Positions 45,206 through 59,400 of a stretch of 64,000 nucleotides of DNA are shown here, in pieces. Numbering within the stretch: the first letter of the stretch is position 1; the number at the start of each line of letters is the position of its first letter. Origin of the DNA: Erpobdella octoculata (taxonomy: Eukaryota; Annelida; Clitellata; Hirudinida; Erpobdellidae); the NCBI GenBank assembly GCA_963978895.1, contig OZ022241.1, positions 2,540,996-2,604,995 of the forward strand, written 5' to 3'. The position numbers and the translations under genes were made by a program. The notes under the pieces are model-generated. The model saw nothing but the letters and a program-made list of their open reading frames with translations. It searched no databases and was not told the DNA's origin.

Positions 45206-46496
45206 CATCATAATTAAAATCAGTTTGAAAATACTCACTGAAACACAATCGTGTTTTTTAACCAAAACCATATTTTTTAAAACTGTTAACAAATTGTTTT
45301 TATTTAAAAAACGGTTGTGGTAAAACTAGTACAGTTTGTAGCACAAAATGTGTTTTAGCTTTCCTGTCGTGAAACCTTTGCTTTCTGCTAACTGCCCCCT
45401 TGTTTTCTGCTTTTTAAATTAGTTAACTTCAAATTAAAAATTATACCAAAATATTAATATGTTAACCATTTTTGTTTTATTTGTAAAACAATTTGTTATT
45501 TGAAATTACTGCATATGTAAGTGATGATGTACGGAGGATAGATGCTCAAACGGACGAATATTTTTGGATTTTTCGTTTTTTTTATCTCTTCTACCAAATG
45601 TCTTAACATTAAAATTTTTATCAAACAAGTGTCAGTAAGTTTTGTAAAATAGCACTAGATACTACTGGGGTCAAAAAACGATTTAGCTTTGTAAATAACA
45701 CTTTAATGACATTTGTTGGCGTTTATCAACTAACTTTTCTATTAAAATAACGTTACTAAAACAAACTGTAAAACTCTAAAAATATATTGTTAAAAAAATT
45801 ATTTAATGGATTTTTATTGCAAATTACAAAACACCTCTTTTTGCTTGAACGTCTTCACATATATATCATTAAAACAAACGAGATGGCAAGAGCTAACGGT
45901 TAAGTTCTGAGGTAAAGGCCGTACGTTTACACAACTTTACCGTGTTTACCTAATTAATTGATTGTGGGTGAATCCTCGTTATTCGATAGAGCTAAAAGTT
46001 ATTCGTTGAATTGTTTCCCAGAGATTGAAAAATTGTTTATTAAAATTAAATAAAAAGTTTTTTAACAATGATAAGAAGAATAACATAAAAGCATAAAAAA
46101 GCAATCGTTGCAAGAGTGCAGAAAAAACGCCTTACTTTTTTATGTTTATAAATTATTTTATAACTCTAAGAGCATTTTATAAAATTGAGTTTTTAATGAT
46201 TTATAAATTATTTTTTATTTCCAAATTTTTAGTTTTTTTATTTAAACATTTTTTTTAAATTAATAAATTATAATTTTTTAATAATATTATCCTTATTAAA
46301 TTATTAATTAAATTTAAACTTCAGTAACAAATCATGACAAAATAAAGACAAAAGTTAAAAGGAAATGAACAACAGAAAAAAGAAAAATAATGATGTCATT
46401 ATTAATAATAGTGAAGCCAATAATTGCTATTGAAATCACTATAATCATCGTCATCATTATCATTACCAGCATCTACATCAGCATATTTATTGTCAT
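45206..46496. other. AT-rich intergenic, fragment of repeat G
   Basis: Near 45826-45880 AAAACACCTCTTTTTGCTTG followed by ACGTCTTCACATATA matches 47430, 49180 and 49690 (repeat G). No gene seen. Confidence 0.5.
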
Positions 46497-46678
46497 TAAC
46501 ACAAAACACCACTATCTGAATTGAAAGTTAAGCATAAATAGAAATTTATAAATCGCAGGACAGCTCGAGGTAAGAATTGAAAAACATATCAATTTATTGT
46601 TAAAGAGTAGGAATTGGTTTTTTAAATACAGTATTTTTATTAAAAAATTTGTTATTATTAGTTGATTTTTAATAATAA
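46497..46678. repeat. Dispersed repeat F, copy 1
   Basis: AACACAAAACACCACTATCT, GAATTGAAAGTTAAGCATAA, GCAGGACAGC and AATACAGTATTTTTATTAAA in the same order as 50484-50720. It ends directly in the ATC array. Confidence 0.85.
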
Positions 46679-46918
<240 letters not shown>

Positions 46919-46959
46919 ACATCATTATCCTTATCGCCACCATCATTTCCTTGTGGTCA

Positions 46960-47120
46960 ACTCCGCTTCGCTATTTGCGAGCCAGTCCCAAGCCTGGAGA
47001 AAGGAGGAGGGAAAAGTTAAAAGGATCAAATTATGATCCACGACAGGAAGTACTTAGGTGCTTCTTACATACAGCTATTTCAATCTTAAAACACCTGGTG
47101 TAAAGGACTATAAACTATTA
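46960..47120 (+). repeat. Dispersed repeat D, plus copy
   Basis: GAGCCAGTCCCAAGCCTGGA, GGAGGAGGGAAAAGTTAAAA, GATCAAATTATGATCCACGA and ACACCTGGTGTAAAGGACTA in order. Confidence 0.85.
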
Positions 47121-47814
47121 TAAATAAAATCATTATATTATATGCTAAATTGAAATAATTAACAAAATAGTCATTATTTTTTTTTAGACTAGTTCGACAC
47201 TTCTATGACTAAACAAAATTTCTTCAGCATTTTTAATCACATCACCACACTTTCAAATTTTTTATTGATGTTATTTTTAAACGGAATCTTATAAAATTAT
47301 TCTTAAATATGTTTTGAAAACACAACTTAGATCAAACTTTTAATCACGTTATTTTTTGACAAAAAACAACTTCTGACACCAAAAAAACTAAATAAAATTT
47401 GTGATTTATTTTTTTTCATTCAAAAATTCAAAACACCTCTTTCTGCATGACCATCTGCACATATAATTCATCTAATCGCGGGTGAATTTGTGAGCTAGGA
47501 GCCCGTTTCTGAAACATTTTCTTTTAATGACAGTTAATGAATAGAGAAGTTAAGGCTGGCATATTTGGGGCGGTAAAAAAATTCGTTGTAAAAAACTGCA
47601 GTAATTACGTACATAGTAATGAAATGACTGCTTGGCTTTTTTATATCGTCAATTTGAGTTGCGCAAGTTTATATATTTACTCTTTAAAGCTATAACTATA
47701 AAAGTAGCCACTAAGAAAATTAGCATTTTTTACAATTTTAAACAACAATGATAACAACGATCTTGAATATCATAAAAAATTAATTCATATAACGTCATGT
47801 GATATGTAACAGTA
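47121..47814. other. AT-rich intergenic with repeat G fragment
   Basis: CAAAACACCTCTTTCTGCAT and GACCATCTGCACATATAATT near 47430 belong to repeat G. Nothing else recognised. Confidence 0.45.
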
Positions 47815-48007
47815 GTCACAGTAGTATGAGACATGAAAGGTCATAGAAAAAATATAAATAAAACATTGTCTGGGTCGGGTCAAACTTCATCGGGCTGGTT
47901 GAAATGTCTTGATTGTATGGAAGCAGGCTAGGTGGATGAATAAAAAACGGATAATTATACAGATGGACGAGTAGAAGGATATACTGACGATTAAAGAAAC
48001 GGACAGA

Positions 48008-48105
<98 letters not shown>

Positions 48106-48470
48106 CTAACAGAAATAATAATGTGTTATGTTAGAACGTCGACTGGATTTTTGGTCGGTTTATTGTGTAGTTTATTATTACAAATTTTTGTGTGAAATTA
48201 TTTTAAGAAATAAAATATATTTTTTGATTAAAAAAACAAAATTAAGAAACAAAATAAAAAATTTGAAGTTGTATTTCTTATTAAAAAAGTTTATTATTAT
48301 TAATTATTAATTTTGATTCAGCAGAACTGATTAAATTTAAAATGCTATGTATATTACATCAAAACTGAAATTACACGATTAATTTTTAGTACGTTTTCTG
48401 TTAAATAAAAAACATCATTGCAGTTTCTAGATAAATAAAAATGAATACGCCATCGGTGCACGACTAGCGG
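47815..48470. repeat. Dispersed repeat E, copy 2, with internal ATC array
   Basis: GGAAGCAGGCTAGGTGGATG, ACTGACGATTAAAGAAACGG and ACAGACATC run into (ATC)n at 48008-48108; after it CTAACAGAAATAATAATG continues the element. The order matches 51640-52245. Confidence 0.85.
48008..48108. repeat. (ATC)n microsatellite inside repeat E
   Basis: About 33 perfect ATC triplets. At the same position the sister copy has only mixed CATCGTCATTGTCACTATCG. Confidence 0.95.
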
Positions 48471-50099
48471 TTATAGCGGCAAACTTGCGTTTTCAACGTC
48501 ACTATCATGGGTAAATAAAACAGCAATCAGGACTTCAAAGTTGTGCTACCTGTCATACGCCAACCGTCACTGTCTTTATATGACAAGCGTAACAAGTTAT
48601 AGTAATTAAAAGAATTTGAAAACATGCTTTCAAAAAGTGATTCAATAGTAGCAAAACTATATAGCAAAATCATATTGTAAAAATATTATCCCGGCTGATC
48701 TTAAATAAAATGCGTTCATTATTACTATGAATTTAAACGTTTGTGTCGTTATTATCACCTAAAACATCCTATGAAATTCCAAGGACACCCGGACAACTAG
48801 AGACTAATTACAAGCATTTTGAAATAATACTTAAAACGATTTAAAAACCACGTTTTTTTCTGCACTAAAATACCAAAAATAGTTTTCTACCTATATAAAA
48901 TTTGTAAACATACTTTCTAAAAGCTAACAGTCGCATTTCAGAATATAAAAAAATGCGATAAATGTTTCAAAAAATGTTGAGTTTTTTGTAAAAATAAATA
49001 AAGTTTAATTTGTGTATTTTAGTTCAATAAAAACGTTTGTTTCAACACAATTATCATCAGCGCCGAAAATGAATTAAGTTAAAATCATTGTAGTTTTTAT
49101 AATTCACTTTTTCATAAAATACTGTTTTGATTTTTTCAATTGAAACATTAAAGTTTGAAAATCAAGTTTTTTTTAAACATAAAACACTTCTTTCTGCATT
49201 TCATCAGCGCTTAAATCGCGTCAAAATGCAATCATTGTTATGACTTGCAACATATCCGACTTTATACATTTCATCTAGGGGTTGAGCTCATAAACGAACG
49301 GGCTTATTAAATTTATATTTAAATTGAGCTGCGTTTTACAAAATTTTAATTTTTTTATGCAAAAAAGAAATTTTCAGATTTTATTGGAAAATATATAGTT
49401 TCTTTAAACGAAAAAACTTTAATAAAATTATTTAATTTTTTACTACGTTGTAGACATAAAACAAAAGTTATTTAATTTTATTAGCAAAAATAACTAATTT
49501 AATAGCAGAAAAACAAATAAGTCGTTGTTTAATTTGTTTTTATGTAAAAAATTAAATTAACAAAATTTATTTTCTAATGCAAAACAAAACGTCAAGCTTA
49601 ACATTTTTTCAAAAAAATTCTATATTAAAACATTAAAAATAAATTAAAGTAAAACAAACAGATGAATGATTTTTGTTATTGCAAAACAAATAACCTCTCT
49701 CTGTGAGAACGTCTGCCTAGATATATTATACAAACACTGACTATAAGCAGGGTTGGCAGTTCAGTTCGAACAAGAGCTCTGCATAGTTAGTTATCCTCGT
49801 AGTTAACGAGGTAAGCTAATGTTGGTAACATTTTGACATCAATTTCATCCCCAACATTGCATCTATCAATTATCAGAATTTATTTGTCGGTATAACATCC
49901 CAGCAATTTTTTTTATTTCATATGGTTGCAACAAGAACGGATTAAAATAAAAACAGTAGCAATTTATTACTTTGACAGAAAAACAAGAAACCTTTATTAG
50001 CTTAAAATATTTCTAAAAAAAACCACACCAATACTTTGTTTACACTCACAAAGTTCTGAAAAATCACTTATACTATGTAATAAATATAACTTGTCAATT
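48471..50099. other. AT-rich intergenic with repeat G fragments
   Basis: Relatives of repeat G near 49180 (AAAACACTTCTTTCTGCAT) and 49690 (CCTCTCTCTGTGAGAACGTC). No gene seen. Confidence 0.45.
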
Positions 50100-50483
50100 T
50101 TCACTACACACCACTATCTGCACTGCACCTTGAACATAAATAGAACTGTATATGCCATTGGTTCAGTGCTAGAGGTAGGAAATGATCGTGTAACTTACTT
50201 AACTTGAAATTAAAGTTAATATGCTCATAGCAAATTAAGTACGTATTTTAAGCTGTACTATTTTAATATTTAGAATTTTAATATTACAAGTTTCAGCTTT
50301 TTTTGATGACAGGCAGTTTTTAATCATCACTTTTAAGATTTGTACACAAGCAAGCAAGCAAGCAAGACCAGCGGTGAAGTAAACATGAAAATAAAAACAA
50401 AATCATTTCAATTGAAAATGCCATTCATATGTCATCAAAATAGAATTTATACAGTTTATTTTTTTTTGAGTGAATTTTTTTTA

Positions 50484-50770
50484 AACACAAAACACCACTC
50501 TCTGAATTGAAAGTTAAGCATAAATAGAAATTTATAAGTCGCAGGACAGCCCGAGGTTGGTAGTTGGTAGCAGTTCATCTTCTGAAGTCCAGCTTTAAAA
50601 TAATATAATTTAAAATTGAAAAATATTACAAGTTTTCGTTAAAAAGCAAGAATTGGTTTTTAAATACAGTATTTATATTAAAAACTTTGTTTTTGTTAGT
50701 TGACTTTTAATAATTGTGGTTTTTACTTTTAAGTTTTAACATAAAGTGATCATCACTGACATCAACATTT
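50484..50770. repeat. Dispersed repeat F, copy 2, without microsatellite
   Basis: Matches 46497-46678 and continues through TTTTAATAATTGTGG to TGATCATCACTGACATC, where copy 1 has the long ATC array. A shorter relative of its first part is at 50103-50165. Confidence 0.85.
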
Positions 50771-51044
50771 CCACCAGGCTGATGTAGTGAAAGTTAGATC
50801 AAGTATGGATTTTTTAATAGAAAGAACTTAATATTTTGGATGAAATGGCGTTTTAAAAAAATTGTATTCTGTTTAGATCAAATTGTATTTAAAAATTAAT
50901 TTTGTGAACTTTAATTTTTAGCAGTTTTTGTTTCAAAAGCTTTATTTAGAAAATGAAAAAAATACATAAGTTTTGAAGATTTCATTGAGTGGCAAATGTA
51001 TTGAAATTATAAAGTTCATTATCTGTTAAGTATATTTTGTTACA

Positions 51045-51420
51045 TTTAAAACGCTTCTCAACTGCATCATCGCAAGATTTGAAGACACTACAAGATTTGA
51101 AGACACTACAAGATTTGAAAACACTACAAGATTTGAAGACACTACAAGATTTGAAGACACTACAAGATTTGAAGACACTACAAGATTTGAAGACGCTACA
51201 TTATTTCTGGCAGCTGCCTGTACCAATGGAGGGTTCTAATCTTAAATTTGTCTGACTGTCTGAAGTTAACTTATTATTATTATGAATTGCTTTGTTTTTT
51301 AATTTTGTGGTTACATTTTCGCTTGTTTCCAAATAACGATTTAAGTTTGAGGGTTTGAAAAAATGGTTGAAAAAGTCAAGGGGCAATTCCAGAAAAAATC
51401 CAGAAGATTCAAATAACAAA
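51045..51420. repeat. Dispersed repeat A, copy 2, with 18-bp tandem expansion
   Basis: At 51068-51200 the 18-bp unit GATTTGAAGACACTACAA is repeated about eight times; copy 1 (34307) has it once (GATTTTCAAGACACTACATT). The body then matches copy 1. Confidence 0.9.
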
Positions 51421-51639
51421 GAGAAATTGAAAAGTTATACATTTTTCAATAAACATAATGATGATTTATTAAGAAGTTCTTTAAGCAATCTCTCTCTCAA
51501 AATATGATATAAAACAGACCTTTTAAACATAAAAAAAACAATTCATTTCATTTTTCAAATTAATATATGTAGGTAATAAATTGATCGATTCCAAAAACTA
51601 CATATGAGGTATCAAACTATTTACTGCTACATGGAGCGA

Positions 51640-52520
51640 TCCAATGATGTAACGGTCATGGTGTTATGGGAAGTCTTGGAAAGAATTAAATGAAAAATTG
51701 TCTGTCCTGGTCGAACCTCAATGGAAGCAGGCTAGATGAAGTAATAATAAACGGATAATCAAACGGATGGACGAGCAGATAAATAAATGAATATACTGAC
51801 GATTAAAGGAACGGACAGACATCGTCATTGTCACTATCGCTATCATCTCCACAGTATTCAACGTTATTGTCGTAATAACTAATAGAAATATTGCGTCATG
51901 TCAGAATTTCATCTGATTTCTGGTTCATTGTTTAATTTATTATTAAAATTTAAAAAAAATATTTGAAGAAATAAATATAATTTTTGATGAGCAGTTTTAC
52001 TATCTTTATAAAAACGAGACTAGATATTTGAAATTCTATTTTTCTTATTTAAAAAAATCGTTTATTATTATTTTATTAATTTTGATTCAAGAGAGTGTAT
52101 TGAATTTAAAATGCTATTTATATTCCATCATAACAGAAGTTATACAAATAATATTTTTTTAGTACGTTTCTTTGTTAAACACAAAACAGCAGTATCTGCA
52201 CTGCACATTGAACATAAATAGAACTGTATATGACATCGGTGCAGGAACTCCGCCTCGCTAATTACGAGCCAGTCCCAAGAAAGGAGGAGGGAAAAGTAAA
52301 AAGGATCAAATTCTGATCCACGACAGATAGTATTTAAGTGTTTCCTACATACAGCCATTAGAGTCTTAAAACACCTTCTGTAAAGGACTCTAAGCTATTA
52401 TAAAAAAATAAAAAAATCATTGGGGCAGTGCTAGTGGTGATTCGCCATCAATGTCTTTTTTTGTAAAAAAAAAAAAACTTAACAGGCCGGGACAGGCAAA
52501 GGTTTTAGGGCCAAGTGTAG
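51640..52520. repeat. Dispersed repeat E, copy 3 (longest), ending in repeat D
   Basis: GGAAGCAGGCTAGATGAAGT, ACTGACGATTAAAGGAACGG, ATCATCTCCACAGTATTC, AAACAGCAGTATCTGCACTG, then repeat D at 52245-52400 and AACTTAACAGGCCGGGACAG. This is the most complete copy for deriving a consensus. Confidence 0.8.
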
Positions 52521-53444
52521 AGCTTTTACAGTTACAGCCTGTTGAAACGGGCCAAGCCCAAGGGCGCAACCAGCCAAAAATGCTGGGGGGCTCAAGTGTG
52601 AAAAAGCCCGCCGCAGGGGAAATTTTTTTTTGACCATCTTTAGTCTGCAGTCTTTTATTGGTATCTTTAATAATTTATTAATGAAAGAAAAGAAAGACTG
52701 AAAACTGAAGATAGTCAAACTCAGTCTCAAACTAGTTAAGCCAATTGTAAAAAAAATAAGTTTATGAATAAATATAGCACCGTGGATCCGTCCCTGACAT
52801 GATTCACTAGCAATAGTTGACAACTCCCCCCAGGCGGGCAGGCCGAAAACCAAAATTCCCCTCACCGAACGAAGTCTACGGGTGAAAGAGCCAAAAAATG
52901 GAAGAGAGGGCGAAAGAAAAATAAAGAATAAGAAGGAAGGAAAGAAGGCCCGTAGCCAAGTAGGGTGCAAAAAAAAGGGTGCATGCATTGAGGTTTTTTG
53001 AAAATGGCCAGACTCACAAGCTATGACATTATTATTCTTATTATTATTATTATTAAAAGCCGCATGTGGTTCCATATTGAAACTTTCTCGAAGTTTTAGC
53101 TGCGGAATGTTACGACAATGGAGAGTATAAAAGCGAATGGCTGCCAATGAATAGTAGATTGAATGAATGCACCTATATGTAGAGATAGAGAAACACCTAT
53201 ATAGGTGCTCGGCGTGTCAAAGTGAGTTATAATAAGAAACTAGGAGCAGTATGGTTATTAAACAAAGATATCACTGCATTAGTATATAAATCGATGTAGT
53301 GAACTAATATGAGCAGTGCATCATGTTGTTTTTATGTACGATGGAATGACAAGTTCTACAGTTCTACTCATCGGTAGCGGCTATGTGAATAATTTATAAA
53401 TTGAAGAAGAAGAAATATAAACAAATTGGAGAAGCCCGAACGAT
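52521..53444. other. Upstream region of the GH27 gene
   Basis: Purine-rich at 52880-52960, with a TTA microsatellite near 53035-53053. The 222-aa minus frame (52479-53147) starts well but becomes low-complexity and lacks any recognised domain. It presumably includes the GH27 promoter. Confidence 0.4.
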
Positions 53445-56400
53445 ATGAAAAAGGTCACAGTGACCTTAATTTCTTTGGGACTGTTTTCAATATTAGAGTT
53501 CAGTTTGGCACTCGATAACGGCCTCGGGCTGAAACCGATTCTCGGATGGACCACAGGCGAAAGATATTCGTGTCTTATTGACTGCGAACATTATCCGGAC
53601 GATTGCATCAGGTATGTATAAAGTTAATCTTTATACAATATGTTTGCATTTTTTTTATTAGCCTGTTATATGCCCATCATATGGTTCATATATGACCGTT
53701 AAAGTGTGGTTTATGTCATTTTGAGGGTATCCATGAATCCGCGGATTAGTCCTTTAGGCCCGCCAAAAAATATGGTAAAAGTCTTGTCCATTTTACTAAA
53801 CGTATCTCCAGACTTTAGAAAAATAACTTTAAAAAAATAAATTAATAAGAAAAACAAATAATCAAAGTTGTGAAATGAGGATACGAAAATGTAATGTTAT
53901 AATTCAATTATTATTACTATTAAACAGTTGATAACGCAACATAAATTTTTTTTATAATAGTTTATAGTCCTTTACACCAGGTTTTTCAAGACTGATAAGG
54001 CAGTATGTAAAAGATACCGAAGTACTTCCTAATTTGATCTTTATCATTTTCCTCCACTTTAGTTCAAGCAAAAGCGTAGTGGAGTTAACGAAAAATATGT
54101 CAATGACTTTTTTTATAATAATAGCTTATAGTCTTTTACACTGGTTGTTTTAAGAATGGTATAGCAGCATGTAGGAAATACCAAAGTAATTCCTGTCATG
54201 GATCATATTTCGATTCTTTCAACTGTCCCTCCTCCTTTATACAAGCTTGCAGACTGTCTTGAAAAAGCGAGGCGGAGTTTATGTCAACGGCACTAAATTA
54301 ATTATTAAACAATACAACTCTTGGTTTTTCATGCCACGTATATTATTAAATAATAAAACCTAAATATAAATATAGAAAAGAAAAACATTGTTAAGGTCTG
54401 GGTGGCGTGGGCTCCTCAACATTTGCGTTTCTCAGATGGACAAATTTGGTTTCCCTTTCCTAGCTCGGCTGTTTTGTTCAGTGCTTTACTAAAACAGAAA
54501 CCTCAATGTTATCATAACAGTAAAAAAAAATATTTTCCTTACCTCCAGTGAATATCTCATAAAGATGGTGGCAGACCTGCTGTCCCTGACCAGCTTCCAA
54601 TCAGCCGGATACCAATACGTCGTCATAGGAGATTGCTGGATGGACGAACAGAGAGACGAAAAAGGGAGATTGCGAGGAGATAGAAGGAGATTCCCTAGCG
54701 GAATGGCAGATCTGGCCACTTACGTGGGTTAATTAAATAAGGTCGTCGATTGTAATACTCATCGGACCTCGATTGCTTCTACATGTATTTGTAATTGTAC
54801 ATTCCTTGCAGCAAAAGCTGTCACGGAAAACAAAAAGGATTCAAAATGTGATTGATGACAGACAGAGTAAAAATATTTAATTTGAACGATATCAAATGAG
54901 GCTCTGCATGACGTTTATTAAATTAATCAAACGCAACAACGTGGTCGTTCATTCACGATGCAGTTAGTTATTCGATATTTTTAAACTTTAAGTGGAGATT
55001 ATTTTAAACTTCTCGCAGATTCACCGAAAAAACCTTAAAATAGGTCTTCATTTGAATCTGGGCGTGACGACATGCGCCGGCTACCCAGGCAGTCAAGGCA
55101 GGTACCAGCTGGACGTGCAGACGGTGTCCGACTGGGGCATTGACATGGTGACAGTGGACGCCTGCGGCTTCAGCGATTCTCAAAGCATTAACAATGGCAA
55201 GAAATTTTTAATTGTATTATCTAAACCCTAAACCATCGCGGTACCGCAAGTCTGTCTGTTCGATGACTGGTTAGACCATTGGACGGGCGCTGGACACTGG
55301 TGATGTACTGGTAGACCTGAAAGTCAGTGGTTGTAATATCGCCGGCGTCACCAGCGTTTGCAAACTTCTATAAGGTAGGCGTTTATAAATGGTAATCTCT
55401 GGTTGTTCTGTGAAATAAGCCCACGACGCCCCACGAGTGAGTAAACTTAATTAGGTGATTCATGGCTTAGAACTCTCTGGTCTCTCTGAGAACTGCAGCT
55501 ACGTTAAACAAGTCAAACTTGTGATCATAATCTCCTCCTCTTCTTCTTCTACATAAACTTCTTACGTGCTTTAAAAAAAACAATTTAAAGCTATTTTTTT
55601 ATATTTATAGTTAATTTACACTGAGTGCTTAAAGCAGTTACAATTAAACCAAGTTATTAATATTTACTGGGCCACCTTTTTAATTAAATACGTGATTGAA
55701 GCATTTTTCATTAGCTGATTGTCTGATAATTAATATTAGTTAAGGATTAAAGTTCATTCGATTAGTTAATTTAACCACATCTTTTCAGCTTATGTCGATT
55801 TCGGAAGAGAACTGAACAGAACTAACAGGCCGATCCTCTACGCATGCAACTGGCCCATGGCCTTAAGGAGGATAGGCGGGGGATTTGTTAGTATAAATGT
55901 TTACATTTCTCAGATGAAACTTGAAAAAATTTTTTTTTTATAATTATGACATTTTCATTTATTTATTAATGGGCTTCGCTAATGTCAACATTGGAATTAC
56001 GTTTTCGGTGCATTTTAAATCTTTGAGTATCACGTGCGAGCGCGTTTTTTCAATCAGTCATTTTTTTTATTTGGACGTAAAAAAAGGCTCAACATTTGAG
56101 TAATATCAAATAAGAGTTAGACAAGTCCAAAAGGGAAGAATCCAAAGGGAAAGTTGTCTCACTCGAGGATCACCCTAAACATTTAGATAATAACATTGTT
56201 AAAAAAACAAGCAACCGTTTCTGCGATAACATGCACAGACGAGAAATATATTTTTTCATTTATTTTTAAGTTATATAGCGCTTACTTTAGAATTTTTATT
56301 AAATTCGTTTTATTTTAATTTTCAGCAAAATTTTTCCTTGGTGTCTCAGACTTGCAACAGTTTCCTTGTTTCACAGCCAACTCTGAGCTTTGAAACGCTG

Positions 56401-59400
56401 ACAAAAGCGGTCCAGGATTACAACGGCTACTCTTTCAACTATAAGGGTTTTGTGAAAAAAGGCAGTTTCACTGATTTGGACCAGGTGATTTTCAACATTT
56501 TTCCAAGACAAGATCTGATTTGCCCGAGTTACCCAATCTGATTAAAAACATTACTGTGTATTTTAAAATTTGATATTTAAAGACTAAATTAAATTCAAAA
56601 ACCAGTTCCGATTAAATAAAATAAACAATTAAATACTTCAAACTTCAAATATTCATTCTATTTGAAAACCCACAGATGGTTGTAGGAGGGTTTTCATTGA
56701 GCGAAGATCAGGAAAGGTTTCAAATGGGTTTTTGGACCATCACTTCTTCTCCGCTACTGCTTTCAATAGATCTACCTAACGTGAACTCCAAATCAAAAAA
56801 GCTCCTACTACACAAAGAACTTCTCAGCATCAATCAAGATGCGCTGGCAGCAATGGCTACTGAAAAGCTCAATGTAAAAAGTTAATTTAGCTTTGTATTA
56901 TTTTTAAAACAATTTTTAAAAATTAGTTTATACATCGTGGTGCATGCGTTATTGGCAGTTATATTTTTTCAATTTTTGGTTATTCGGATCAAATATACAT
57001 TGAATGCGCCAAGACGTCATTTCATTGGAAAGGAAATAGCATATGGAGTACTTTTTAGGGGTGGCAAAATACTTTTTAAGGTAGCAGAAAAAATTCAGAA
57101 AAGATATTGATATTTTGTCCAAAAAAATATATTATTTTAATTGTCCTACCGGTCATTGACACTTTCGAAGACAAAGTTTATTAGGTTTTATTACACCAGC
57201 AATCGACAACTTTTTTCTTGAAAAACTTTGTATATCTAAATAGGGAGCGGAAAATTTTGCTTGCCACAATGAGGCCCACTCTATGCCAAAGCTTCCAAGA
57301 TTGTTAAGTCAAAGTCAATTGGCTAATTACGTCTGCTGACACTGCAGACAACCACAGCCTTGATTGAAATAACTAACTGTATAGTAGATAGTAGGCCTAA
57401 CTACATCGTCCGCGGATTTTCGTATTTTTAGGGGCATATAAACACAGGACGTGTTATCGGTTGCATTATTATTATTTAAATCTTTTATAATTATATATAA
57501 ACTTGCTTACTTGAAGCATGCATTGGTATCTTTTGACGCTTAAAAAACATACATTCCATCCCATCATCAAATAGAGTTAAAATTTGATGTATATTAATTT
57601 GCTGTCGATGACAATAATGCAATATGCATTCTGATAAGTTTTCAGATCGATTGAACAGAATTTAAATAGAATAATAAATAAAGTTAATTCAAATTTTAAA
57701 AGTTACAATTTTTTCAAAAATAAAACCGTCAGTTTTAAATTTATTAAAAAACACAAAGTAATTTTTCAAATCAAAGACTTATAAATACTTATAATAAAAA
57801 CTTGTTTAATTTTGATTCTAAACTTTCTAAACCTGTGAACATGTTTAAGGGAAAAATAGACGAGAAAATGACTGATGTGGTTATCACAAAAGAGAACGTT
57901 GAAAGACACTTGAAGGACCTAAAAACAGATAAAAGTCCGGGTATCGATGCATTACATCCCATGTTTTTAAGAGAAGTAAGACACGAAATAAGCGATGTGT
58001 TAGCAGAAATAATGAACAGGTCCTTGAAAACTGGAGAAATTCCTCGTGATTGGAAAGATGCAATCATTGTACCACTCTTTAAAAAAGGTAGCAGATCTGA
58101 GGCAAGTAACTATCGTCCAGTAAGTCTCACGTGTATTATTTGCAAAGTCATGGAAAAAATCATTCAGCTCGAATTAATGAATCACATTAGACACCACAGC
58201 ATTTTGATAAACAGCCAACATGGATTCGTACAAAGGCGATCATGTCTAACAAATTTGCTAGATTGTTTTGAAAATGTTTATACCCACTTAGATAAAGGAT
58301 CCCCTGTAGACATAGTCTATCTGGATTTTGCCAAAGCCTTCGACAAAGTACCACATACACGGTTGATGAGAAAAATAGAAGCGGCTGGAATAGGAGGTAA
58401 TATTCGAGGATGGATCAAAGAATGGCTAGCTGACAGAAGACAGAAAGTGGGAATTAAAGGGAAATACTCGGAGTGGAAAAGCATAAAAAGTGGTGTACCG
58501 CAAGGATCCGTTTTGGGACCATTACTATTTGTTCTGTTCATTAACGACCTTGATTTAGCGACTTGTTCAAAGGTCTCGAAATTTGCTGATGACACAAAGT
58601 TATCCATGAAAGTAGAGTGTGAGCTGGATGCCAAAATTTTAAGAAAAGATCTTGCAAAAATATACCAATGGTCCCTAGACTGGCAAATGATGTTCAACGT
58701 AGATAAATGCTCAGTGATGCACATGGGTAAGAGAAATCAAGAGTTTCAGTATGAGATGGGAGGAATATTGTTGAAGACATCTGAAGAGGAAAGAGATCTG
58801 GGAGTTGTAGTACACAATAGCGGCAAACCATCAAGACAGTGTGCGGAAGCAGCAAAGCGAGCCAATAAGATTTTAGGATTGGTCAAGAGAACAATAATAA
58901 GTCGAAACCAGGAAATAATTATCAGACTATACAAATGTTTGGTAAGACCACATCTAGAATATTGTGTACAAGCTTGGAGCCCTGTTTTAAAAAAGGACAT
59001 CGTAGTGTTGGAGAAGGTACAAAGGAGGGCTACAAAGTTGATTAAGCATTTAAGCCAGTTACCTTACGAAGAAAGATTAAAACAATGCGGCTTAACAACT
59101 CTAGAGAAAAGGAGAAGTAGGGGTGACTTGATCGAAGCCTACAAGATAATAACAGGAAAAGAGGATTTAACACCAGCAATGTTTTTCGAACAACCACCGA
59201 TTCAAAGCACTAGGGGACATAGATTCAAGCTATTTAAAAAACAAGAAAAGACTTTAAAAAAGGCTTTTTTTAGTTCTAGAGTGGTAAACATATGGAATGA
59301 CTTGGACGATGACACTGTAGCATCTGAGACTACCACATCTTTTAAAGTAGCGCTATCCAGGCATGGATACTGATTTTTTATGCAATTATTTATTTTTTAT

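Noticed and set aside
52479..53147. 222-aa minus-strand frame
   Set aside because: Low-complexity Asn, Phe and Leu runs, no recognised domain, overlaps purine-rich DNA and a TTA microsatellite.
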